NCBI GenBank assembly: GCA_937120475.1
Contig: CAKZJV010000007.1
Span: forward strand, 2,558,068 to 2,622,067
DNA: 64,000 bases
DNA from: an uncultured Cryomorphaceae bacterium
GTDB taxonomy: Bacteria > Bacteroidota > Bacteroidia > Flavobacteriales > Schleiferiaceae
Reading direction: 5' to 3'
Shown: positions 8,570-16,294 of the stretch, one piece after another
How positions within the stretch are numbered: position 1 is the first letter of the stretch
How the letters are laid out: each line of letters begins with the position of its first letter
Translations under genes and position numbers: made by a program
The notes under the pieces: generated by a model
What the model saw: the letters and a program-made list of their open reading frames with translations, nothing else
What the model was told of the DNA's origin: nothing
The model's database searches: none

Positions 8570-10021
8570 ATGAAAAAGTGTTTAGCGATACTCATTCTCA
8601 GTGTAGGGCCCTTTCTGTGTAAAGGCCAGCTGCCGGTTACCAACGAGCGGCTCTATAGCACCCCAAGCCATGATGCTACTTTTGCCGGAGCCAGCGTTAA
8701 CGGATCATTATATTTTACGGTTGGCCGGTTTTCGGGCTACCTTCAAGGTGCAAACCTCGGCACCACCCTTTACAAATGTGATTTAAACCTGAACAAGCAG
8801 GACTCCATTATATTCCCGGGTTTTTTACCACAAAACCAAAGTGTGATAAACCATATGGAGTCGATTGGCGATACGCTGCTGGGAGTGCTGGTTCAGAACA
8901 ACGCCAGTGCTCCGCGCGGGGGCGGGTTGTTGATTCTGGACACCCTGCTGAACTTACGGCAATACTTTCACCTTGACTTTGGTCAGGATACGGCCTTTTT
9001 CAGCCTTGAAGATTTTTGGGTAGGTGACCAGGAGGTGGTGCTGTCAGGTGCTTTACAGCTGCTTTCCAATAACCGGTACTTTCCATTCGTAGTCTCTTTT
9101 GATAAGCAGAATGGTCAGATACGGAACAGGCGAATGTTGCCGGAGTTTCCACAGATGTTATTTTCCTCCCTCCTCAAAACGGATAGCGGTTTTGTGGCCG
9201 GTGGTGGTGGTGCGGATAATTCTTTTAACCTCATCCAGTTCAATGATTCCCTGGGGGTAGATAGCATTTATGATTTCCGTACCAACTATCCGCTATTGGC
9301 CTATTACAGTAATACCAGCCTGTACCCCAAGCCTTCGGGGCGGGGGTTTTATGCCCTTGGCAGGCGCGTGTCTAACTTATCCCTTTTGAATTATGTTCCG
9401 GGTATTACACCGGTAAAAGTCGATACCTTCCCGGTTGCAGACCGGGTTTGGGTGGGTAACGGCAACTTTGCCAGCGGTGAGAACCACTCATTTTACCTGG
9501 CAGGCAGCAAAGATCCATTGGCATTGGAGGGCCAGTTCAAGCCCGGTGAATCCCGTGATATTGTAGTTTATAAAACCGATACATCCGGCCATGTGCTTTG
9601 GACCAGTGAATTACTCGGTCAGCGATACTACCTCACTACGCAAATAGTACCGGCTGCGGAGAGGCTATTTGTTTTTTCCATTAAATACGATTGGGACACC
9701 TACGCCCAGTCTTTCACGGATGTTTCAGTAATCAGCCTGGATTCCACCGGTCATATAATAAGTGAGAAGGAGTTTAGCACCGCGGTAAATAGGGTTTCGC
9801 TTTTCCCCAATCCAGCTAAAGAGAAATTGCGCATTCGGGGGGTCCCTGAAAAGTCACATTTAGCACTATCCTTCTATACTTTGGAAGGTAAAGAGGTTAA
9901 GAACCTGAACGTTGGGCTAAGCCGGGAGGTAACAATAGGAGACCTTTGGCCGGGTATTTACGGTTATGTTCTATCTTTTGACGACCACCGGGTTTTTGGT
10001 AAGCTGGTGAAAGTGCGGTGA
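8570..10021 (+). CDS. Secreted protein with T9SS type A sorting domain
   Basis: 483 residues. A Sec signal peptide (MKKCLAILILSVGPFLCKGQ) is followed by about 385 residues rich in beta-strand-like segments with repeated short Gly/Asp turns, which suggests a beta-propeller-like or repeat fold; this is inferred from pattern only. The last 75 residues are a typical T9SS C-terminal sorting domain, opening with VSLFPNPAKEKLRIRG and continuing FYTLEGKEVKNLN, then GIYGYVLSF and GKLVKVR. T9SS cargo is exported across the outer membrane and often attached to the surface. Enzymatic function is not recognisable. Start at the ATG at 8570, directly after the preceding terminator. Confidence 0.85.
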   Translation: MKKCLAILILSVGPFLCKGQLPVTNERLYSTPSHDATFAGASVNGSLYFTVGRFSGYLQGANLGTTLYKCDLNLNKQDSIIFPGFLPQNQSVINHMESIGDTLLGVLVQNNASAPRGGGLLILDTLLNLRQYFHLDFGQDTAFFSLEDFWVGDQEVVLSGALQLLSNNRYFPFVVSFDKQNGQIRNRRMLPEFPQMLFSSLLKTDSGFVAGGGGADNSFNLIQFNDSLGVDSIYDFRTNYPLLAYYSNTSLYPKPSGRGFYALGRRVSNLSLLNYVPGITPVKVDTFPVADRVWVGNGNFASGENHSFYLAGSKDPLALEGQFKPGESRDIVVYKTDTSGHVLWTSELLGQRYYLTTQIVPAAERLFVFSIKYDWDTYAQSFTDVSVISLDSTGHIISEKEFSTAVNRVSLFPNPAKEKLRIRGVPEKSHLALSFYTLEGKEVKNLNVGLSREVTIGDLWPGIYGYVLSFDDHRVFGKLVKVR

Positions 10022-10155
10022 AAGAAAGACGAAGCCAGAAGTATTATTTTAAATTATTTTTAATGAACCTTTAAACAAAACTTGCCGTGGAGGGTTTCTC
10101 AGGCAGAAAGGTTAAAAAACGATAACAAGACCTTTTAAAACTAAATTGATACACT

Positions 10156-10737
10156 ATGAAAAAGCTTTTATTTTCAATGATTTTAGGTGTTGGCCTGGTA
10201 GCAGGTGGAACACTATCGGCCCAAAAAACTAACCTTGGCGTAAACCTGGCCACTGGCTTGCCATTGGGTGATTTTAGCGATGGCGGAGCAGGTTTTGGCA
10301 TTGGAGGTGGAGCCTCACTGGACTACTATTTCAACGATAAGTTTAATATTGGTGTAGAAGCTCAGTTCTTAAATTTCAACTATTCCGACCTGGACGCTTC
10401 ACTGGGTATTATTCCTATCCAGTTAACCGGGGCCTATCACCAGGATATTACCGATGAGATGGAGCTTTACGGTGAGCTGGGCGTGGGTTATTTTCTCTTA
10501 ACGGGTGACGTAGCCGACTTATTTATCGACAGCGGATACTTAGGCTTTTCTCCACGCGTGGGGTTAGCTTATGAACTTACCGATCGTCTGTTCCTGGATC
10601 TGAATGTGAATTACTCTATGATTCTTTCCGAAAAAACGGAAACCGTGGACCAGGGAGGAATAGAGGTAACCACTGAGCAAGCTAATATTGCCTATTTAGG
10701 CATCAATTTAGGTCTTTTGGTTACCATTGGTGACTAA
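10156..10737 (+). CDS. Outer membrane beta-barrel protein
   Basis: 193 residues with a cleavable signal peptide (MKKLLFSMILGVGLVAGGTLSAQ). The mature part consists of alternating strands with Gly and aromatic residues (FGIGGGASLDYYF, FNIGVEAQFLNF, ELYGELGVGYFLL, LFLDLNVNYSMI, YLGINLGLLVTIG), typical of small 8-strand OmpX/OmpA-like barrels common in Bacteroidota. The C-terminus ends with a strand, as outer membrane barrels do. No specific ligand can be inferred. It is a single-gene unit ended by a hairpin terminator shared with the convergent SCO gene. Confidence 0.85.
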   Translation: MKKLLFSMILGVGLVAGGTLSAQKTNLGVNLATGLPLGDFSDGGAGFGIGGGASLDYYFNDKFNIGVEAQFLNFNYSDLDASLGIIPIQLTGAYHQDITDEMELYGELGVGYFLLTGDVADLFIDSGYLGFSPRVGLAYELTDRLFLDLNVNYSMILSEKTETVDQGGIEVTTEQANIAYLGINLGLLVTIGD

Positions 10738-10764
10738 GACCAGTCCTTGAAAATTTTCAATATT

Positions 10765-10787
10765 AAGCCACCTTCGGGTGGCTTTTT
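10765..10787 (+). terminator. Intrinsic terminator
   Basis: AAGCCACC-TTCG-GGTGGCTT with a stable TTCG tetraloop, followed by TTT. It lies between the barrel gene and the convergent SCO gene and can serve the plus strand best. Confidence 0.9.
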
Positions 10788-11461
10788 CATTTTTCAGCTT
10801 CTTTCTTAAGAATCGCAATATCTTCAATCAGCCGGTCCACATCCTCCTCGGAAGTACCATCGTAAAAGCCGCGGATTCGTTTGGAGGGGTCCACCAATAC
10901 AAAGTTTTCGGTGTGGATAAAGTCGCTTTCATCACCCTGGCCACCTTCGTCAAAAATCGCGAAGTACGACTGCCGCGCCAGTTTATAGATTTGAGGTTTA
11001 TCACCGGTAAGGAGCTGCCATTTCCCCCGGATAGCACCTTGTAGTTCGGCATACTCGCGCATTACCGGAACAGAGTCTATTTCGGGGGTAACACTGTGGG
11101 AAACCAGCACAAACTGGGGGTCTTCGGCAAAAACTTGCTGAAGCCTGCGTTTTTGAACGGCCATATCCTTACAAATGCCTGGGCAGGTGGTAAAGAAAAA
11201 GTCGGCTACGTATATTTTCCCTTGCAGTTGGGTTTCGGTAATGGTATCTCCGTATTGATTCACAAGGCTAAAAGGAAGAACACGATGGTTGCGACCCTTG
11301 TCCTGTAATTCAGGATCTACCAAACGTTCGTCCAGCTCCGATGGATTGTAAACCGGCAAATGACGCTCAGGCTTTAGGATGTAATAACTGCTAATAAGCC
11401 CTATTACAAAAATCAGTAATACACTTACCAGTTTGAGCCAGTCGCTTTTTTGGATTTTCAT
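10787..11461 (-). CDS. SCO1/SenC-family copper chaperone
   Basis: 224 residues with an N-terminal membrane anchor (about 8-29) and a thioredoxin-like domain. The copper-binding pair is C93 and C97 in FFFTTCPGICKDM, and a histidine later in the domain (SDFIHTENF) is the usual third ligand. The family delivers copper to the CuA site of cytochrome c oxidase or protects thiols in the periplasm. No oxidase genes are adjacent, so the role is taken from the family. Starts at the ATG at 11461. A near-consensus -7 sequence, GAAATTTG, lies 4 nt upstream. Confidence 0.92.
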   Translation of the reverse strand: MKIQKSDWLKLVSVLLIFVIGLISSYYILKPERHLPVYNPSELDERLVDPELQDKGRNHRVLPFSLVNQYGDTITETQLQGKIYVADFFFTTCPGICKDMAVQKRRLQQVFAEDPQFVLVSHSVTPEIDSVPVMREYAELQGAIRGKWQLLTGDKPQIYKLARQSYFAIFDEGGQGDESDFIHTENFVLVDPSKRIRGFYDGTSEEDVDRLIEDIAILKKEAEK

Positions 11462-11508
11462 TCCGCAAATTTCTGCATTGAAAGCTTAAACTAAAATTCA
11501 GAGAGCCT

Positions 11509-11516
11509 TATTTTTG
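11509..11516 (+). promoter_or_regulatory. -7 box TATTTTTG upstream of the coiled-coil lipoprotein
   Basis: Perfect TAnnTTTG, 27 nt before the ATG at 11544. The nearest TTG (11478-11480) is 28 nt away, longer than usual, so the -33 half is weak. Confidence 0.4.
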
Positions 11517-11543
11517 CCATCCATTAATTAAATCTACAGAAGT

Positions 11544-11969
11544 ATGAAAAAGGTTTTCGCATTGTTGGTATTATTTATAGCTATGGCCTGCCAAAACCAG
11601 CAGCAGGAGTTGGAAGAACAAAAGTCCGAGGTGCTGGAAGTTCACGACCGTACCATGGAGAAGCGTGGTAAGCTGATACAAACCAAAAGTGAGTTGGATT
11701 CTTACATGACGGTAGCAGAAGACAGTGCCTCTAACCTGTACAGTGCTATAAATGGTTTACAGATGGCTGATGAAGCAATGATGAACTGGATGCGTAATTT
11801 TGAGTCACCCGATGAAAAAGGGGGTACGGATGCTGAAAAGATCGAGTACCTGAAGGAGGAGAAGAAAAAGATAAAGGAGATTGAAGAACAAACCCAAAAG
11901 GCATTGGAAAAAGCTGAAAAAGTAGCTTCTAACTATGCACAGCGGGCCGGTGAAGCTGAAGAGCAATAG
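11544..11969 (+). CDS. Small coiled-coil lipoprotein, unknown function
   Basis: 141 residues. The signal MKKVFALLVLFIAMACQ gives a lipid-modified Cys16. Two charged helical stretches follow (about 17-65 and 100-141), rich in Glu, Lys and Gln with heptad-like spacing, separated by a segment NLYSAINGLQMADEAMMNWMRNF that could pack as a hydrophobic helix. Probably a periplasmic helical hairpin. Similar short lipoproteins are common in Bacteroidota, without known role. The last 41 bp overlap the convergent DUF3050 gene. Confidence 0.8.
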   Translation: MKKVFALLVLFIAMACQNQQQELEEQKSEVLEVHDRTMEKRGKLIQTKSELDSYMTVAEDSASNLYSAINGLQMADEAMMNWMRNFESPDEKGGTDAEKIEYLKEEKKKIKEIEEQTQKALEKAEKVASNYAQRAGEAEEQ

Positions 11970-12723
11970 CATCCCAAAAGCGCAGGCGGGCTTCCAGGGC
12001 TTTGTAAGCAGCTTGATGCGCTTCCAGCCATAGGGTTTCGTCATTGCCGCACAGGTCGGCTATCATCTGGTGGGCCATGGGGCCATGCTCATCGCCATCC
12101 ACCTCAATGTGGCGCTGAAGGTAATAGATAAAGGCATTCAACTTGCCGGGAGCCTTGGTATCCAGGTCTTTAACAATTTCAGTGAAAAGGTCTGGTATCA
12201 GGTCTTCACGGCCGAAGGTGAAAGCCGCAGCAATTTCGTGCACCTTACCACTTTTTATAATTTCCAGGGTAGCTTTCAGGAACTCCTGTACCGGCCTGGA
12301 GAGTTCGGCCACATTGTATTTAACCATACTCTTGTAGGAGTAACCCTTTTCAATAAGCTTAACAAAGTGTACCACTCTTGAAATATCGGCACCGCATTGA
12401 TTCATACCGGCCAGGTACATCTCGTAGTGGCTGGATGGTTTGCCGTTAATATCCTGGTCACTTTCCTCGCAAAGTACAATCTCGTTGATGAGCCTTCGTG
12501 CCACCGGGCTTTTGCTGGGTATCCAGGCTTCTGATGTGGAGGTGAGCCGAATTTGTAAGGCCTTGAGAAGGGCCATGAAGTCCCAAACGGCAAACACATG
12601 GTTTTCCATGAATAGCCGCAGGTCGTCCAGTGAATTGAGATGACTGTAAAGTTGGTGCTCTAGTAATTGCTTCCTTAAAGGGGCTATCTTTTGCTGGATA
12701 GCCAGAATGTGGTAATCCGTCAT
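11929..12723 (-). CDS. DUF3050 family protein (heme-oxygenase-like fold)
   Basis: 264 residues, almost all helical. The N-terminal part (HILAIQQKIAPLRKQLLEHQLY, then MENHVFAVWDFMALLKALQ) and the patterns EIVLCEESDQD and RHIEVDGDEHGPMAH fit DUF3050, which is related to heme-oxygenase-like di-metal proteins. The conserved Glu and His residues in HIEVDGDEHG could be metal ligands. The reaction is unknown. It is the last gene of the suf transcription unit, overlapping the start side of DUF2480 by 4 bp, which suggests translational coupling. Its 3' end overlaps the lipoprotein gene on the other strand by 41 bp. Confidence 0.8.
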   Translation of the reverse strand: MTDYHILAIQQKIAPLRKQLLEHQLYSHLNSLDDLRLFMENHVFAVWDFMALLKALQIRLTSTSEAWIPSKSPVARRLINEIVLCEESDQDINGKPSSHYEMYLAGMNQCGADISRVVHFVKLIEKGYSYKSMVKYNVAELSRPVQEFLKATLEIIKSGKVHEIAAAFTFGREDLIPDLFTEIVKDLDTKAPGKLNAFIYYLQRHIEVDGDEHGPMAHQMIADLCGNDETLWLEAHQAAYKALEARLRFWDAIALQLHRPAVHS

Positions 12724-13226
12724 TTTTGCTTGTAGATGGGTACGGTGGAGCAGGCTTCACCGAACATAATGCTTTTAGCAAGCGGCTGTAAAAGGCTTAC
12801 CATTTTCAGGTAGGCCTGCGGGGGTATGGGAAGGTTTCCGCACCCTTTGAGAATAATGCGTTTGTCTTGGTAGGGAGACCAATCTTCCTTTTGCAGGGAT
12901 TCTTCCATCAACAGGCTTTCCAGTACCTCGGGGCTGCCGTAAATCACTCTTTTGGCGTAGGGGGCCAGGGCACTGCCTAAAAGCATATAGGCCCATTGGG
13001 GGATGATGGCATCGGCCGTGCAGGATACAGAAACAAAAGCACCTTCATATTGGCTCCAGTCGTGTTCCTTGACGGCTTGGCGAAAGTCTTTTTCCCTGAG
13101 GATCACACCTTCGTAAAGCCAGGGAGCAATATCCAGGTTCTTTCGCTCACCCGGAGGGTAGTAATCCTGCGGGTCCAGCGTAATCAACTGGCTTTGCGCC
13201 ACTCTATTTACAATCTCTTCGGCCAT
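12720..13226 (-). CDS. DUF2480 family protein
   Basis: 168 residues matching the DUF2480 pattern: MAEEIVNRVAQSQLITLDPQDYYP at the start, GVILREKDFR, and DAIIPQWAYMLL in the middle. This family is typical of Bacteroidota and regularly lies in the suf cluster after sufE and the DUF59 gene, as here, so a role in iron-sulfur assembly or delivery is inferred from context only. Three cysteines are present (VSCTADA, KGCGN, EACST), one of them near the C-terminus. It starts 3 bp after the DUF59 gene ends. Confidence 0.85.
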   Translation of the reverse strand: MAEEIVNRVAQSQLITLDPQDYYPPGERKNLDIAPWLYEGVILREKDFRQAVKEHDWSQYEGAFVSVSCTADAIIPQWAYMLLGSALAPYAKRVIYGSPEVLESLLMEESLQKEDWSPYQDKRIILKGCGNLPIPPQAYLKMVSLLQPLAKSIMFGEACSTVPIYKQK

Positions 13227-13229
13227 AGC

Positions 13230-13550
13230 TTATAAAAACCCGAGTTCCAGTTTGGCTTCTTCGCTCATCATCTCTTTGGTCCAGGGCGGGTCAAAGGTCA
13301 ATTCCAGTTCCACCTCATTAACATCATCGATAGATCGTACTTTTTCCTTCACCTCTTCGGGTAAGGATTCGGCCACCGGGCAGTTGGGTGAGGTAAGAGT
13401 CATCAATATTTTAATGTCCTGATCGGTGCTTACCTGTACGTCATAAATGAGGCCTAGCTCGTAAATATCCACCGGTATTTCGGGATCATAAATGGTGCGC
13501 AGAACCTCCACCACCTGTTCGCCTATTGCCTGCAATTCCGCGTCTGTCAT
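13230..13550 (-). CDS. DUF59/MIP18-family iron-sulfur assembly protein (SufT-like)
   Basis: 106 residues, the normal length for a stand-alone DUF59 domain. Features are YDPEIPVDIYELGLIYDV in the first half, the motif TLTSPNCPVAESLPEEV containing the conserved Cys, and a C-terminal VELELTFDPPWTKEMMSEEAK. Members help mature iron-sulfur proteins, and its place between sufE and DUF2480 in the suf operon agrees with that. Cytoplasmic. Confidence 0.92.
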   Translation of the reverse strand: MTDAELQAIGEQVVEVLRTIYDPEIPVDIYELGLIYDVQVSTDQDIKILMTLTSPNCPVAESLPEEVKEKVRSIDDVNEVELELTFDPPWTKEMMSEEAKLELGFL

Positions 13551-13608
13551 GCTTTGGTTTTAATGTTTTAAAGTTTCAAGATTTTAAGGTTGCCTTCAAA
13601 CCTTCCAA

Positions 13609-14025
13609 TTACCTGGCTTGCAAAGCCAGTGCATAGTATTTCATTTGCTTGATCATACTCGCAAGGCCATTGGCCCTGGTCGGTGAAAGGTGTTCTTTCA
13701 ACCCGATTTCATCGATAAAGCTCATATCCGCCTCCACAATTTTTTGGGCCGGATGGTTGCTCAGTACGCGTATCATCAGTGCAATCAGTCCTTTGGTTAA
13801 AATAGCATCACTATCCGCTGTGAACACCACTTTTTCCCCGTTATCCTCTGCGTGCAGCCAAACCTGACTTTGACAACCCTTAATCAGGTTTTCATCCTGC
13901 TTGTAAGCTTCGTCAATAAGCGGTAGTGATTTCCCCAGCTCAATCAGGTACTCGTACTTCTCCATCCAGTCCGAAAACATTCCGAACTCATCCACAATTT
14001 CGCGCTGTGTATCCTGTATGCTCAT
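13609..14025 (-). CDS. sufE: SufE, sulfur acceptor for SufS
   Basis: 138 residues, typical length. The acceptor cysteine is C51 in IKGCQSQVW. The protein takes persulfide sulfur from the cysteine desulfurase SufS and passes it to the SufBCD scaffold. The end of the protein (SPTRANGLASMIKQMKYYA) is also typical. Encoded in the suf operon between the methyltransferase and DUF59 genes; 58 bp of AT-rich spacer separate it from DUF59. Confidence 0.95.
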   Translation of the reverse strand: MSIQDTQREIVDEFGMFSDWMEKYEYLIELGKSLPLIDEAYKQDENLIKGCQSQVWLHAEDNGEKVVFTADSDAILTKGLIALMIRVLSNHPAQKIVEADMSFIDEIGLKEHLSPTRANGLASMIKQMKYYALALQAR

Positions 14026-14106
14026 GTTAGTGAAGTTGTTGCAAATATCTGAAAGAGTTGAGGCGTAACCAAAGTTTATAGATAAGGCTAAAGCCGGAAT
14101 AAAAAA

Positions 14107-15024
14107 TTATTTACCGCTGATGATGTGGGCATGACTCACGGCTATTTCGGCCGGGGTATAACCATCAAAGTCTTTATGAAGCTTCATTTGCTGTACCGCT
14201 CCAGGCTCACCGTTTCGCATGCTTATATCTATGATTTCAATACCCAGTTGCTTGTACATGTTTTGATAATCGCGCAGGCGAAGCCTGTTTTGGGGTTGTA
14301 CCGTATTGTCAATACGGGCCCACTGTTTTTCGCTGTATTGCAGGAAATTATAAATGTTTATGGAGTCATCTAGGTGGGCAAAGTGGTCGGACATATCAAT
14401 AAAGTGGCTCATAATGCCTCCGGCTTTGAGAATTCTCTGGAACTCTTTCAGGATGGGCTTCAGGATAGCGGGATAAATATGCTCGAAAGTGTTGTTGCTG
14501 CAAACCAGGTCAAACTCTTCCGCTTTAAAACCGGTATCACGGGCATCCCTAACCTGCAGGCTAAGGTGGAGACCTTTAAGTAATTGCTCCTTGTTCAGGT
14601 TTGCATCGTCAAGCTTCTTCAGGGCCTGTAATCTTTCCGGAAGAATGTAGGGGTCCAGCATTTGCAGTTTTCCCTCCCGTTGCCATTCCAGGAACTTTTG
14701 GATGGTTTGATGGATGCCCTTCCTTTTCATCAAGGCACTTACATCAATTGATGTTACGGTATCAGCACCGGCCAAAAAGAGGCTCACCGGAATTACCGGG
14801 TACCAACCGGAGCCCAGCTCAAGAGCTTTAAAACCTTCGGTTTTGCCGTGCTTGCGAAAGTACATGAGGTGGTCCTCGGCATGGATGAGCTTATCGGTAA
14901 AGTAGGTATCTGAAAGTTGTACGCCCTTGGTTACATACTTCTGGAACAGGAAGTTAATATTCTGACTGGCCGGTAACCACGAGATAACCTTTTGAATGAT
15001 GGCCTTGAGGATCCATTTTTTCAT
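14107..15024 (-). CDS. SAM-dependent methyltransferase inside the suf operon
   Basis: About 305 residues. The class I SAM-binding motif is ALELGSGWYPVIP (about 70-85), with the acidic end of strand 2 in SIDVS and a motif IV-like DLVCSNNTFEHI. The C-terminal half has an MSHFIDMSDHF segment also seen in other class I enzymes. The substrate is unknown. The ATG at 15024 is preferred over a GTG two codons upstream because a perfect -7 box ends at 15030. It sits between sufS and sufE, where no methyltransferase is needed for the known pathway, so it may be an insertion or a linked accessory function. Confidence 0.85.
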   Translation of the reverse strand: MKKWILKAIIQKVISWLPASQNINFLFQKYVTKGVQLSDTYFTDKLIHAEDHLMYFRKHGKTEGFKALELGSGWYPVIPVSLFLAGADTVTSIDVSALMKRKGIHQTIQKFLEWQREGKLQMLDPYILPERLQALKKLDDANLNKEQLLKGLHLSLQVRDARDTGFKAEEFDLVCSNNTFEHIYPAILKPILKEFQRILKAGGIMSHFIDMSDHFAHLDDSINIYNFLQYSEKQWARIDNTVQPQNRLRLRDYQNMYKQLGIEIIDISMRNGEPGAVQQMKLHKDFDGYTPAEIAVSHAHIISGK

Positions 15025-15029
15025 GCGCA

Positions 15030-15037
15030 CAAAGGTA
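15030..15037 (-). promoter_or_regulatory. -7 box TACCTTTG 5 nt before the methyltransferase start
   Basis: Perfect TAnnTTTG followed by TGCGC and the ATG at 15024. It suggests an internal suf-operon promoter giving a leaderless message. No strong -33 element was found. Confidence 0.35.
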
Positions 15038-15046
15038 AACCGTAAA

Positions 15047-16294
15047 TTAACGCAGCATGCTCACCGCTTTTTGCAGTGCTTCCATCATCCGGTCAATTTC
15101 ACCGGTGGTGTTGTACAGGCCGAAGGAAGCCCGCAACGTACCGGGAATGTCAAAAAAGTCCATGATGGGTTGGGCACAGTGATGGCCGGTACGCAGGGCT
15201 ATGCCCATTTGGTCAAGTAGTACACCCACGTCATAAGGGTGTAAACCTTCGATAAGAAACGAAATAGCTCCGGCTCTCTGGCGGGCTTCACCGATAAAGC
15301 GCATACCTTCTATTTCAGCCATACGCTTTAGGGCATGGCTTATAAGTTGTTCTTCGTGTGTAGCAATCCGGTCCAGCCCGATTTCATTCAAAAAATCGAT
15401 AGCAGCACCCATAACGATAGCTCCTTCAATATGGGGTGTTCCTGCCTCAAACTTGTGCGGCAGACCTGCGTAGGTGGTTTTCTCAAATGATACACTCTCG
15501 ATCATTTCTCCGCCACCGCGATAGGGAGCCAGGTCTTCCAGTATTTTTTCTTTGCCATATAGAACACCGATACCGGTGGGGCCATAGGCTTTATGGCCGC
15601 TGAAGGCGTAAAAATCTACATCCAGTGCTTGCACATCAATAGCGGTGTGCGGGGCGGCCTGGGCACCATCCACAAAAACCCATGCCCCGGCATCATGCGC
15701 CAGGCGGGTCATTTCTTGCACAGGATTAACCGTACCCAACGCATTGGAAATATGGTTGAAGGTTACCAGACGCGTATTTTCACTGAGCAGGGCCCGGTAT
15801 TCCTCCATCACTATTTCGCCCTGCTGGTTAATGGGTATTACTTTCAAGGTGGCACCGGTGCGCTCGCAAAGTATTTGCCAGGGAACAATGTTGCTGTGAT
15901 GCTCCAGGGCCGAAACCAGAACCTCATCACCCTTGCGAAGAAGGTTACTACGCTCCATGGCAATGGATACCAGGTTAATACTATCGGTAGTACCCTGGGT
16001 AAAGATTACCTGGTGCGGCTCCGCAGCCCGTATATGTTGTTGTATTTTATGGCGACTTTCCTCCAGGGCCACCGTAGCTTTTTGGCTCAAATGGTGTACT
16101 CCGCGGTGCACATTGCTGTTAATGGTGGAGTAGTAGTCGGTAATAGCGTTAATTACTGCCAGGGGTTTTTGTGTGGTGGCTGCATTGTCAAAATATACCA
16201 ACGGCTTCCCATTTACTTCCTGGTGGAGTATGGGGAATTGCTCCCTGATTTTTACTACGTCCAAAGTTTTTTCTTGCAAAGAGCTGTCCATCAT
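15047..16294 (-). CDS. sufS: SufS cysteine desulfurase
   Basis: 415 residues, a group II PLP-dependent desulfurase. The PLP lysine is K235 in FSGHKAYGPTG; the persulfide-carrying cysteine is C373 in RTGHHCAQPIM. The cofactor pocket includes FDNAATTQKP near the N-terminus, SALEHHSN and FVDGAQAAPH. It removes sulfur from cysteine and hands it to SufE. Its ATG overlaps the sufD stop by 4 bp (translational coupling). Confidence 0.97.
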   Translation of the reverse strand: MMDSSLQEKTLDVVKIREQFPILHQEVNGKPLVYFDNAATTQKPLAVINAITDYYSTINSNVHRGVHHLSQKATVALEESRHKIQQHIRAAEPHQVIFTQGTTDSINLVSIAMERSNLLRKGDEVLVSALEHHSNIVPWQILCERTGATLKVIPINQQGEIVMEEYRALLSENTRLVTFNHISNALGTVNPVQEMTRLAHDAGAWVFVDGAQAAPHTAIDVQALDVDFYAFSGHKAYGPTGIGVLYGKEKILEDLAPYRGGGEMIESVSFEKTTYAGLPHKFEAGTPHIEGAIVMGAAIDFLNEIGLDRIATHEEQLISHALKRMAEIEGMRFIGEARQRAGAISFLIEGLHPYDVGVLLDQMGIALRTGHHCAQPIMDFFDIPGTLRASFGLYNTTGEIDRMMEALQKAVSMLR

